NCBI GenBank assembly: GCA_040877545.1
Contig: JBBDNN010000034.1
Coordinates: 1 to 64,000 of the forward strand
DNA: 64,000 nt
DNA from: Gracilimonas sp040877545
Lineage (GTDB): Bacteria > Bacteroidota > Rhodothermia > Balneolales > Balneolaceae
Reading direction: 5' to 3'
Shown: positions 54,522 to 63,503 of the stretch, piece by piece
How positions within the stretch are numbered: position 1 is the stretch's first letter
Layout of the letters: each line of letters starts with the position of its first letter
Made by a program: the position numbers and the translations under genes
The notes under the pieces: generated by a model
What the model was told of the DNA's origin: nothing
Database searches by the model: none
Seen by the model: the letters and a program-made list of their open reading frames with translations, nothing else

Positions 54522-55127
54522 TTAAGCTCTCATCTTCGGGAGCGAGAGATTATATTTAATGGAAAGTGTCCGGATGGTTATAATCACTGAAGTGGTAATA
54601 ACGTAATTGATGTTTTGATCTATTCCCAACATCAAGCCGCAGTAAAAAATGATAGCACCAGCTAAACAAGCCGTGGCATAAATCTCTTTTCGAAAGATGA
54701 GCGGAACCTCCCGGCATAAAATATCCCGGATAATTCCCCCAACTACCGCGGTAATCATTCCCATAATTGCTGCCATAAAAGGATTCAAACCCAGCGACAA
54801 AGCTTTCTCCATTCCACTGATCGTAAAAAGAGCGATTCCCATCGTGTCAAAAATAAAAAGAGGTTTTTTTAGCGTAGAGAACTTGCTTCTGATGAGCCAT
54901 GTGAATGGAACAGCCGCTAAAATGACCATAGGATATGTAAGGTCAGAAATCCATGCTATGGGATGGCTTCCCAGTAAAATGTCTCGAGTAGTTCCCCCGC
55001 CAATGGCTGTCGCAAAACCCACAACAGTGGCGCCAAATATATCCATATTAATTTTGGCAGCAGCACGAATCCCGCTTATTGCAAATACAAAAGTTCCCAG
55101 TAAATCGAGGAGTGTTAGAATATCCAC
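54522..55127 (-). CDS. TRIC-type cation channel / UPF0126 membrane protein
   Basis: This 201-residue protein has about seven hydrophobic helices and two internal repeats of the UPF0126 unit: GTFVFAISGIRAAAKINMDI with GGGTTRDILLG, and GIALFTISGMEKALSLGLNP with VVGGIIRDILC. The Gly-rich GGxxRD motifs are the hallmark of the bacterial TRIC/YicG family, which form monovalent cation (K+-like) channels. It is transcribed alone, convergent with the SDR gene. The ion is not certain. Confidence 0.88.
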   Translation of the reverse strand: MDILTLLDLLGTFVFAISGIRAAAKINMDIFGATVVGFATAIGGGTTRDILLGSHPIAWISDLTYPMVILAAVPFTWLIRSKFSTLKKPLFIFDTMGIALFTISGMEKALSLGLNPFMAAIMGMITAVVGGIIRDILCREVPLIFRKEIYATACLAGAIIFYCGLMLGIDQNINYVITTSVIITIRTLSIKYNLSLPKMRA

Positions 55128-55260
55128 TTAGTATTTTTTTAAGGCTGAAATGATTTGATCATTTTAAAACTGGAAAAATAAAGGTTGCAATGCAGCCACT
55201 CCTACAAATAATCTGTGGATTGTGATTTCATAGCTTCCTTTGGCCGAATAGGTTATAATT

Positions 55261-57027
55261 CTACGGATCAGCGATGCGTTTTGTAAAAAATTCCATGACC
55301 TCATCCGCACTTTTGGTATTCAGCACCCGCTCTTTTTCGTACTTGCCTTTTCGGGCAATTTGCACGCCGTAGGGAATATAATCTATGTCCGATATACTAT
55401 GTGCATCAGGATTAATGGAAGTCATCATTCCCTTTTCTTTTGCTTTATTTCCATAGCGCCAGTCGAGATCGAGGCGGCGGGGATTGGCATTTATTTCTAT
55501 GGCTGTATTATGTTCTGCGGCAAGAACTACCAGCTCGTTCAAGTCTAAATCACTTCCGTCTCGCTTAAGCAATAATCGACCGGTGGGGTGGCCTAAAATC
55601 CTGGTGTATGGATTTTTGATTGCATTCCGCATACGCTGCATCATTTTTTCGCGTGGCATTTCCAGCGATTGATGAACACTGGCAATCACAAAATCGAATT
55701 TTTCCAGGATATCATCCTCATAATCCAAACTTCCATCTGCTAAAATATCCGATTCAATTCCTTTAAAAACGATAAAATTTTTTCCTTCTGCTTTTAATTC
55801 CTCATTAAGTTTATCTATTTCTTCCCATTGCCTTTTTACGTCATCGGCTGAAAGTCCGCCGGCATAGGCTGCTGTTTTGGAGTGATCGGAAATGCCCAAA
55901 TATTCATACCCGCGCTCCATGCAGGCTTCGGCCATTTGCCGGATTGAATATTTACCATCGCTCCAGGTACTATGGGAATGAATTACTCCGCGAATATCAC
56001 TTTCCTGAACCAGGTCTAAACTTCTCTTATTTTCAAATATCTCAAACTCGCCCTGGTCTTCCCGAAGTTCAGGCGGTACAAAATTCATATCCAGTTTTTC
56101 ATAAATATCGGCTTCACTTGAAAACTTAATGGGCTGATCAAAATCCGTTTCACCCTTCTCAGTCAGTTTAAAAAGCCCGTATTCATTCAATCCCATTCCG
56201 CGCTGGCGGGCCCGCTGGCGGAGTACCACGTTATGCGCTTTGCTTCCGGTGAAATAAAGCAGGGCTGCCGGAAATTCATTGGGCGAAACAATACGCAGAT
56301 CAACCTGCCGGCCATCGGTGGTGCGAACGGAGCTTTTGGTATCGCCTTTGCCGAGCACCTCGGTTACCCGCTCATGATTGGTAAAAACCTCAAAAAGAGG
56401 AGAGATGTATTGTTCTTCAGCAGCAATCAGGATGTCAATATCTCCGATAGTTTCCAGTTTTCGGCGAAAGGAACCGGCTACTTCAATTTGCTCCACTCCT
56501 TCAGCATCTTGCAGGCTGTTGGAAATTGCTTCAGCAATATCGGTAGCTTCATCGATTCGGCAACGCTCTTCATGCTGCTCCATCCATTCAATAGAATTCT
56601 GAATTTTTATGGACAGTTTTTCTCCCATTCTTGGTAATTCGGCCACCGAGCCATCTCTCAGTTTTTCTTTCAGTTCTGCGATTGTACTGATGCCCAGTTC
56701 TTTGTGAATTTTATACGCACTTTTTGGCCCAAGGCCGGAAATGTTCAGCCATTTTATTAAATCCGCCGGCACTTTTTCCTTGAAAGCTTCCAGCACAGGC
56801 ATTTTACCGGTTTCAGCCAACTCATAAATATCCAGCGCTATGGATTTTCCCACCCCTTTAATTTCTGTAAGAGTTTTATTTTTGATGTGATCGTTGATAT
56901 CCGATCCCAGCCCATCTATAGTTTCTGCGGCTTTGTCAAAGGCTATTACCTTGAAACGATTTTCCCCGGCAAGCTGCATCAGTTGTGAGACTTCGCGAAG
57001 TTTTGCGGCTATATATTGGTTGGTCAT
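55261..57027 (-). CDS. polX: family X DNA polymerase with PHP exonuclease domain
   Basis: This 588-residue protein has an N-terminal 8-kDa-like HhH region (1-80), a second HhH (ISGLGPKSAYKIHKELG, about 96-112) and a Pol X palm with carboxylates Asp196 and Asp198 (GDIDIL) and Asp243 (QVDLR). A C-terminal PHP domain starts about 345 (VIHSHSTWSDG with His350, His352, Asp357). PolX fills short gaps in base-excision repair and its PHP part is a 3'-5' exonuclease. Length is typical (about 570-580). It is divergent from the NTF2-like lipoprotein gene. Confidence 0.94.
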   Translation of the reverse strand: MTNQYIAAKLREVSQLMQLAGENRFKVIAFDKAAETIDGLGSDINDHIKNKTLTEIKGVGKSIALDIYELAETGKMPVLEAFKEKVPADLIKWLNISGLGPKSAYKIHKELGISTIAELKEKLRDGSVAELPRMGEKLSIKIQNSIEWMEQHEERCRIDEATDIAEAISNSLQDAEGVEQIEVAGSFRRKLETIGDIDILIAAEEQYISPLFEVFTNHERVTEVLGKGDTKSSVRTTDGRQVDLRIVSPNEFPAALLYFTGSKAHNVVLRQRARQRGMGLNEYGLFKLTEKGETDFDQPIKFSSEADIYEKLDMNFVPPELREDQGEFEIFENKRSLDLVQESDIRGVIHSHSTWSDGKYSIRQMAEACMERGYEYLGISDHSKTAAYAGGLSADDVKRQWEEIDKLNEELKAEGKNFIVFKGIESDILADGSLDYEDDILEKFDFVIASVHQSLEMPREKMMQRMRNAIKNPYTRILGHPTGRLLLKRDGSDLDLNELVVLAAEHNTAIEINANPRRLDLDWRYGNKAKEKGMMTSINPDAHSISDIDYIPYGVQIARKGKYEKERVLNTKSADEVMEFFTKRIADP

Positions 57028-57150
57028 AGAGTTTATTTAGCTGTTGAATTTTTCTTCTCTCACCACAAACATTTTAAAGTAAAAAATCTACTTGTTCAAT
57101 CATTATCGATTGGCTACCATTCTGCTGACCAAAAATATAAACATAAAGCC

Positions 57151-57669
57151 ATGCGAGTTTCAGTCTTTTTATTAGCACTTGGATTGTTCATTTCAGCCTG
57201 TCAACCTGAGGTTGAGGTAAAAATAGATAAGGAAGTTTCAGAAGAAGAGGTAAATCAGGTGTTGGATGATTGGCATAACGCTGCTGCGAAGGGAGATTTT
57301 GAGCGGTATTTCAACCACTTTGAAAGCGACTCTTCAATTTTTATGGGAACTGATGCCACTGAACGCTGGACCGTTGCAGAATTCCGCCCGTGGAGCCAAC
57401 CTTATTTTGAAGATGACGGCGTAGCTTGGGAATTCACCCCCACATTCCGAAAAATATATTTCTCAGAAAATGGACTGGTTTCCTGGTTTGATGAAGAGTT
57501 GGATACTCCTAATTTAGGGCCGGGCCGGGGTTCGGGAGTATTAGTAAGAAATGAAGATGAGGAATGGAAAATTACCCACTATAATCTTTCAATTCCAATT
57601 CCCAATTCTATAGTGGACGACGTGGTTCAACAAATTGAAAATGAATTAAACACGACACCAGAAGAATGA
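57151..57669 (+). CDS. NTF2-like (SnoaL/DUF4440-type) lipoprotein
   Basis: This 172-residue protein starts at the ATG at 57151, chosen because it gives a lipoprotein signal (LALGLFISAC); a longer reading frame upstream would add 45 unlikely residues. After Cys16 a charged spacer leads to an NTF2-like domain (about 32-150): VLDDWHNAAAKGDFERYFNH, SIFMGTDATERWTVAEFRPW, and GSGVLVRNEDEEWKITHYNL. The fold often binds small hydrophobic ligands. It overlaps the downstream M14 peptidase gene by ATGA (57666-57669), so the two are coupled. The function is unknown. Confidence 0.8.
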   Translation: MRVSVFLLALGLFISACQPEVEVKIDKEVSEEEVNQVLDDWHNAAAKGDFERYFNHFESDSSIFMGTDATERWTVAEFRPWSQPYFEDDGVAWEFTPTFRKIYFSENGLVSWFDEELDTPNLGPGRGSGVLVRNEDEEWKITHYNLSIPIPNSIVDDVVQQIENELNTTPEE

Positions 57670-60164
57670 GAAAAATTTTATCCGTTGTAGCCGCTTTTTG
57701 TTTTATTTCTGGCGCAGCCCTGGCGCAAATACAATCACCGGTCGAATTTTTAGGGTATGAATCGGGTGAACAATGGACACCTCATTATAAAGTGCTGAAT
57801 TATTTCCAGCATGTGGCGCAAGAATCTCCAATGGTTAGCATTACAGAATATGGAAAATCGTATGAAGGCAGAGAATTAGTCTATACAGTGGTTACTTCGG
57901 AAGAAAACCACCAAAACCTGGAGGAAATCAGAACAAATAACCTCAAGCTTACCGGACTTGAAAGTGGCTCTCCTTCGGAAAATAAAAAAGCTATTGTTTG
58001 GCTGAGTTATAATGTTCATGGCAATGAAACCTCATCGAGTGAAGCGGCTTTAAAAACTATTTATTCACTGGTCACGGAAAAATCAGACTGGCTCGAAAAC
58101 GTAGTTGTGGTGATGGATCCCATGCTAAATCCGGATGGACGTGATCGCTACGTGAATTGGTACAGAACGGTGGTTGGTGAAAAGTTTGACCCCAGCCACA
58201 ATGCAAGAGAACATAACGAGCCATGGCCGGGCGGAAGAACCAATCACTATTATTTTGATTTAAATCGGGACTGGGCCTGGCAAACTCAAATCGAAACCAA
58301 ACAGCGAGTAGAAATCTACAATCAATGGATGCCTCAGGTTCATGTAGATTTTCACGAACAAAGCTATCGCTCTCCCTACTATTTTGCTCCGGCAGCCGAG
58401 CCGCTGCACAGAGCGATTACGGACTGGCAGCGTGAATTCCAGGTTACCATTGGTAAAAATCACGCCAAATATTTTGATAAAGAAAACTGGCTCTATTTTA
58501 CCGGCGAACGTTTTGACCTTTTTTACCCAAGCTACGGAGACACCTGGCCCATTTTTAACGGGGCCATTGGCATGACTTATGAACAAGCCGGCGGTGGATT
58601 TGCTGGCCTGGGAATTCTAACACCCGAAGGTGATACGTTATCATTAAAAGACCGGCTTACCCACCACTATATAACCGGACTTTCTACTGTGGAAATAACG
58701 GCTCAAAATCATGAACGTGTGGTGGACGAGTTTGCAAATTATTTCAGAACCTCCCGCGAAAATCCCGGTGGGAAATTTGAAACATTCGTGGTAAAAAAGA
58801 GCAGTAATCCGGATAAGGTTTCGATGTTGCTGCGTTACCTGTTGGATCAGGATATTGAATTTGGTGCGGCACGAAGTTCGGGAAATGCCAATGGCTATAA
58901 TTTCACAACAGGAGAAAGCGGAAGGGTTTCCATCGAACAGGGAGATTACATAATCAGTACTGCTCAACCCAAAGGAGTTTTAGTGCGCACTTTATTTGAG
59001 CCTTCCCCGGAATTGGTAGATTCCCTCACTTATGATATTACCGCCTGGGAATCGCATTATGCTTATGGTTTGGAAGGTTATGCCGTAACCGGAAACATTG
59101 ATACTGAATTTATTCAATCCGACTCGGAGCCTTTTTTAACTCCACGAATTTCGAAACCCTACGCATATCTGGCAAAGTGGAATTCACTGGATGATCTGAA
59201 ATATTTATCCGAACTATTGAACCGGGATGTGAATGTTAGATATGCCGAAGAAGAATTCAGTATGAATGGAGATGAATACGAGCCCGGCACTTTGATTATC
59301 ACCAGGAATTCTAACGAGAAACTGGGAAACCAGTTTGATGAAATTGTGAAAGATGTTGCTGCTGAGTTTAACCGTATCATCACTCCTGTAGCTACGGGTT
59401 TTGTGGATACGGGAAAAGATTTTGGTTCGTCTTCAGTTCGTTTTATTGAAAAACCCAGTGTAGCAATGCTGTCGGGAAGTGGGACAAGATCTAACGAGGT
59501 GGGATATATCTGGCATTACTTTGATCAGCAAATTAATTATCCCCTTTCACTCATTAATATTGAGGATGCGGGTTCTGCAGACTGGCAAAATTATCAGGTG
59601 TTAATTATGCCTTCCGGAAGTTATGGGTCATTAAATGAAGGATTTAGCAAGATCCAGGAGTGGGTGCGAAATGGAGGAACTTTAATAGCCGTGGGTGGAG
59701 CTAATAATTATTTGACCGGCAAAACTGAGTTTTCTCTTCAGCGAAGGGTGAATGAAGATTCCGTTGATGATGATCCGGAATCAAAGTTAAAAAAATACAG
59801 CGAAGCATCCCGCGAACGGGTTCAAAGTGCAAATGCAGGTTCTGTTTATTCCATTAGTATGGATGAAACTCATCCCCTGGCATTTGGGTATGGCGAACAA
59901 TATATGTCGCTGAAATTAGGAACTTCTGCTTTTGAATATCTCGATAACGGCTGGAATGTGGGAGCTGCTAAAGCTGATGCCCATCGCAGTGGATTTGTCG
60001 GCAATAAAGCGAAAAGACAACTCGAAAATACTCTCACATTTGGTGTACAAGATATGGGCCGCGGTAAAGTAGTGTATATGATCGATAATCCGCTCTTCAG
60101 GGGATTCTGGCACAATGGAAAATTGTTGTTTGGCAATGCGGTATTTTTTGTAGGGAATTCGTAA
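57666..60164 (+). CDS. secreted M14-family zinc carboxypeptidase
   Basis: This 832-residue protein has a signal peptide (about 1-20). The catalytic domain (about 40-345) has zinc ligands His118 and Glu121 (HGNE) and His230 (DFHEQ), Asn200-Arg201 (DLNRDW) for substrate binding, and general-base Glu306 (MTYEQAGG). The last about 450 residues are beta-rich with a glutamine-amidotransferase-like stretch (YQVLIMPSGSYGSLNEGF). This large M14 type is common in Bacteroidota. It probably degrades peptides in the periplasm or outside; no T9SS tail is present. It is translationally coupled to the NTF2-like lipoprotein. Confidence 0.9.
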   Translation: MRKILSVVAAFCFISGAALAQIQSPVEFLGYESGEQWTPHYKVLNYFQHVAQESPMVSITEYGKSYEGRELVYTVVTSEENHQNLEEIRTNNLKLTGLESGSPSENKKAIVWLSYNVHGNETSSSEAALKTIYSLVTEKSDWLENVVVVMDPMLNPDGRDRYVNWYRTVVGEKFDPSHNAREHNEPWPGGRTNHYYFDLNRDWAWQTQIETKQRVEIYNQWMPQVHVDFHEQSYRSPYYFAPAAEPLHRAITDWQREFQVTIGKNHAKYFDKENWLYFTGERFDLFYPSYGDTWPIFNGAIGMTYEQAGGGFAGLGILTPEGDTLSLKDRLTHHYITGLSTVEITAQNHERVVDEFANYFRTSRENPGGKFETFVVKKSSNPDKVSMLLRYLLDQDIEFGAARSSGNANGYNFTTGESGRVSIEQGDYIISTAQPKGVLVRTLFEPSPELVDSLTYDITAWESHYAYGLEGYAVTGNIDTEFIQSDSEPFLTPRISKPYAYLAKWNSLDDLKYLSELLNRDVNVRYAEEEFSMNGDEYEPGTLIITRNSNEKLGNQFDEIVKDVAAEFNRIITPVATGFVDTGKDFGSSSVRFIEKPSVAMLSGSGTRSNEVGYIWHYFDQQINYPLSLINIEDAGSADWQNYQVLIMPSGSYGSLNEGFSKIQEWVRNGGTLIAVGGANNYLTGKTEFSLQRRVNEDSVDDDPESKLKKYSEASRERVQSANAGSVYSISMDETHPLAFGYGEQYMSLKLGTSAFEYLDNGWNVGAAKADAHRSGFVGNKAKRQLENTLTFGVQDMGRGKVVYMIDNPLFRGFWHNGKLLFGNAVFFVGNS

Positions 60165-60279
60165 GACGTGATTCATCGTGTCTTTAGGAATTCCAGTCAT
60201 TTGTTTTTTCCGGTTTAGGTGTTGGGGCTATTATGGTATCTTATTGTCTACCATTACCGATTTCAATAAGAGAAAATAA

Positions 60280-61443
60280 ATGAAGAAGCGAAAAGCCACA
60301 CAAGCCATCCGGACCCAATTAGAACGCTCTCCTTTTAATGAACATGCGGTGCCAATGTACATGACTTCAAGTTATGTATTTGATGATGCCGAACACATGC
60401 GGGCAATGTTTGCGCGGGAAATTGAAGGAAATGTGTATAGCCGATATTCCAATCCAAATGTATCGGAGTTCATAGAAAAAATTTGCCTGATGGAAGGCGC
60501 GGAAGATGGCTGGGCGACAGCTTCAGGAATGGCTGCTATTTTTACCACTTTCGCCGCTTTGCTTGAATCGGGTGATCAGATACTTTCCTCTCGCTCTGTT
60601 TTTGGTTCCACTCATAAACTGTTGACGGAGATTTTTCCCAAGTGGAATATCAATACCAATTATGTATCTATGACGGATTTTTCGGAGTGGGAAAAAGCCA
60701 TCACCCCGGAAACAAAAATTTTGTATTTGGAAACGCCCTCAAATCCCGCCCTCGATATTATTGATCTGGAAAAAGTTGGTGAATTGGCGAAAAAACATAA
60801 TCTCTTATATGTAGTTGATAATTGCTTTACCACGCCTGTTATTCAAAATCCGATCGAATATGATGCGGATTTGGTCATTCATTCTGCCACAAAATATATA
60901 GATGGTCAGGGACGAAGTTTAGGTGGAGTGATTGCCGGGAAAAAAGAACTGATTGATAAAATAGAAGCCTTTGCGCGACATTCCGGACCGAGCCTGTCGC
61001 CTTTTAACGCATGGCTGCTATCCAAGAGTATGGAAACCCTGCCATTGCGAATGGAAAAACATTCCCAGAACGCGCTGGAAATCGCGAAACAGCTGCAAGA
61101 TCATTCCAAAGTAGAATGGGTGAAATATCCCTTTCTTGAAAATCACCCCGGTTATGAAACTGCCAAAAAACAGATGACCATGGGCGGCGGAATTGTAACG
61201 TTTGGAGTTAAAGGCGGATTGGAAGCCGGCAAAACTTTCCTCGATTCACTGAAGATGTTTTCACTGACTGCAAACCTGGGCGACTCCAGAAGCATTGCCA
61301 CTCATCCGGCATCCACCACACATTCTAAATTGTCGGAAGAAGAGCGGCAGAGTGTGGGAATCAGCCAGGGGTTGATTCGTCTCTCGATTGGGCTGGAAGA
61401 TGTTGAAGATATCTGGGAAGATGTTGAGCAGGCTTTGGGATGA
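60280..61443 (+). CDS. O-succinyl/O-acetylhomoserine sulfhydrylase-type PLP enzyme
   Basis: This 387-residue protein of the Cys/Met-metabolism PLP family (fold type I) has PLP-lysine Lys205 (HSATKYIDG), YSRYSNPN near 53-60, ASGMAAIFTT around 81, and ANLGDSRSIATHPASTTHSKL near the C-terminus. MetZ-type enzymes join homoserine esters and sulfide into homocysteine. The GQGRSLGGV stretch after the lysine and the overall order fit a sulfhydrylase better than cystathionine lyase, but the two are hard to separate by eye. It is transcribed alone. Confidence 0.88.
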   Translation: MKKRKATQAIRTQLERSPFNEHAVPMYMTSSYVFDDAEHMRAMFAREIEGNVYSRYSNPNVSEFIEKICLMEGAEDGWATASGMAAIFTTFAALLESGDQILSSRSVFGSTHKLLTEIFPKWNINTNYVSMTDFSEWEKAITPETKILYLETPSNPALDIIDLEKVGELAKKHNLLYVVDNCFTTPVIQNPIEYDADLVIHSATKYIDGQGRSLGGVIAGKKELIDKIEAFARHSGPSLSPFNAWLLSKSMETLPLRMEKHSQNALEIAKQLQDHSKVEWVKYPFLENHPGYETAKKQMTMGGGIVTFGVKGGLEAGKTFLDSLKMFSLTANLGDSRSIATHPASTTHSKLSEEERQSVGISQGLIRLSIGLEDVEDIWEDVEQALG

Positions 61444-61497
61444 TATGACCATGCCTTAAGGCCGACGCAAGTTTTTTTAGAAGCGGATAATCTCTTT

Positions 61498-61739
61498 GTT
61501 GAACCCTTTCAGGGTTCGGCTTGTATGAGAGTTTATAACCCGAGGTTTGTAAGCTGCACCTGTGGTTATTCAGGTTTTACCCCTTTAGGGTTTGCAACCT
61601 TCGGGAAAGAATCAAATTCATGATTTTATGTGAAAAGTTAGGTCATATCAGCTCATCCTGAAAGGATGAAACATACATAACCCCGGATGCAATCCGGGGG
61701 AAAAGATGCTCAATCTAACCAACCCTGAAGGGGTTGAAC
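61498..61739. repeat. multi-hairpin intergenic repeat element of about 242 bp
   Basis: Four copies of a 19-base hairpin motif of form GTTnnAnCCyTTCAGGnTT lie here: forward at 61498-61516 and 61574-61592, reversed at 61654-61672 and 61721-61739. The outer two match at 17 of 19 bases as terminal inverted repeats. Between them are a perfect 8-base stem CCCCGGAT-GCA-ATCCGGGG (61681-61699) and a split stem ATAACC..AGGT/ACCT..GGTTAT (61535-61569). One inner copy keeps pairing by a double change (CCC/GGG to TCC/GGA). I have the impression that similar strings recur in Bacteroidota intergenic DNA, but this is from memory. No gene was recognised in the 344-base gap. Confidence 0.8.
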
Positions 61740-61787
61740 TAATGGACCGAGCGGTGACTTAAAAGACTTAGATGCTTAGAAAAAACT

Positions 61788-63503
61788 TTACGTTTTGCCA
61801 TTCCTTCGAAAAACCTCAAATGCCAGCAGCCAGCTTAACTCGTGGGCGAAGGAGGTGTTTTTATCTTCGTAAAAACCGGTTATCAGTTTTTGAACTTTTG
61901 CCTGATCGTATTCGGTAAAATTTCTTGCAGAGCTTGAGTAAAATAAGTCGCGAACATACTCTTCCAGCACCAAGAGAAATTTTTCCTGCTGAGTACTTGT
62001 ATAATTTTTGCCTGCTTTTTGCTTGAGCCGCATCCATACTGCCGAGCTTAAATCTTTCATCCAATATGGATAAGAAACCGAGCCTTTCACAAGCTCTACA
62101 TTTTGAAGTTCCGGAGCTTCTTTGCTGATAATTTCCCGAAAAAGACGCGCCTCTTTTCGTTGAGTAAGTGGAAGATTAATTGCCTGCTGAATTAATTGTG
62201 GCTGTAAAAAAGGCATATAGTTGAAAAGGTGAGAATCCGAACGAGCTTGTTCCGGCCCGGCACCATTGGGAACTCTTGTGCGGATTGAAAACAGATCCAG
62301 CCAGTTTTCTATACCTGTTTCTGCGATTTCTGGCATAGCATCAATTTCAGTGGAAAGTTCCTCCCGAAAGCCTTCCATCATTTCAGCATTACAGGCCTCG
62401 GTAAATATATCCGCCCGGGGAAGCCGAAAAAACGGCAAAATTCCATCTGTATTTTTATTGAGGAGTGCCTTTTTCCCCAGCAATAAAAGGGAAACAAGAA
62501 ATCGCCGGCGGGCAATTTCTCCAAAGCCGCCATCCACTACCGAGAGATTCAGGTCCGCAATTTTTTGATAGGCTTGAAATCCCACTAAATGGGAAGGAGT
62601 TGAAGTAAATAAAGTTTGGCCAATAAAGTCAGGCAGCATGTTTATTAGCTGGGAGGCCTGTGGAATTTCTTCATGAAAAACATAGTGTTGTCTTCCATAA
62701 GAACTATTTAAGGCTTTTGCTGTGTTCAGATCGGGATGATTCTCCTCTCCAAAAGTATGGAGCCTCCAATCTGCATCAGGTTGAGAAAGCAGTGTGGCAA
62801 ATAAGGTTCGGGAATCCAGCCCGCCCGAAAGGCCCAGGGAAAGCGGGCGATTTTCTTTTAAGGCAATTGCGGTGAAATAAAATAACGATTGTTTAAATTG
62901 TTCGTCAGATGAATTTTGCTCCTTATAATCCCACCGCTTGTTTGTTACGGATACCTTTTCTGGAGTGATGATTGCATGTCCGCCTTGCGAGAGTCGCTGA
63001 ATTCCATTGACAAAGCTATCCGAGGAAAACTGGTTTATAGCCATCCACCTGCTACCAAATTTTTTCCAGTTGATGGTAGTGGGAACCAGTTTCATCAGCC
63101 AGTCGAGCCGGGTAGAAAACAACATAAATCCTTCTCCCTGGTGGATAAATATATTTCGCATTCCAAGCTGATCCGTCACCAGTTCGAGTTTGTTTTGCTC
63201 CCATTTGGCAAGGGCAAAATGTCCGTTTTTCTGATGCAGGTTTTCAGTGCCCTTTGAAATTTCATTACCCCAGGAATTTTTATTTAGAAATCGAGGCTCC
63301 GCTTCTATTGAGATTCCAATACCGGATGCCATCCACCCTAAAGAAGATTCTTGCCGGTTTTTGAAATGTATTGTTTGGGGATGTCCGCCTCCGGCTATAT
63401 AAAAAGTTTCGTTTTCTGCCGTAAATAATGGCTGTTGACAGACGGCTGAAATCCGGTTTTTTAAAGATTTATTTTGCCCGAAAACTCCAATAAACCAACC
63501 CAT
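61788..63503 (-). CDS. asparagine-synthetase-like protein without the glutaminase nucleophile
   Basis: This 571-residue protein has the layout of AsnB. The N-terminal class II amidotransferase-like domain (about 1-185; GHFALAKW, LELVTDQLGMRNIFIHQG) begins MGWFIGVFG, so the essential Cys at position 2 is replaced by Gly and ammonia from glutamine is unlikely. The synthetase part has the ATP-PP loop LSGGLDSR (225-232) and VVDGGFGEIARR. The C-terminal part is divergent. Such proteins occur in polysaccharide, lasso-peptide or tailoring clusters. It overlaps the upstream TPR gene by one base (TAATG). The true reaction is unknown. Confidence 0.8.
   Translation of the reverse strand: MGWFIGVFGQNKSLKNRISAVCQQPLFTAENETFYIAGGGHPQTIHFKNRQESSLGWMASGIGISIEAEPRFLNKNSWGNEISKGTENLHQKNGHFALAKWEQNKLELVTDQLGMRNIFIHQGEGFMLFSTRLDWLMKLVPTTINWKKFGSRWMAINQFSSDSFVNGIQRLSQGGHAIITPEKVSVTNKRWDYKEQNSSDEQFKQSLFYFTAIALKENRPLSLGLSGGLDSRTLFATLLSQPDADWRLHTFGEENHPDLNTAKALNSSYGRQHYVFHEEIPQASQLINMLPDFIGQTLFTSTPSHLVGFQAYQKIADLNLSVVDGGFGEIARRRFLVSLLLLGKKALLNKNTDGILPFFRLPRADIFTEACNAEMMEGFREELSTEIDAMPEIAETGIENWLDLFSIRTRVPNGAGPEQARSDSHLFNYMPFLQPQLIQQAINLPLTQRKEARLFREIISKEAPELQNVELVKGSVSYPYWMKDLSSAVWMRLKQKAGKNYTSTQQEKFLLVLEEYVRDLFYSSSARNFTEYDQAKVQKLITGFYEDKNTSFAHELSWLLAFEVFRRNGKT

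Noticed and set aside
61498..61739. CRISPR array
   Set aside because: The repeats differ in orientation, sequence and spacing; there are no uniform spacers and no cas genes.
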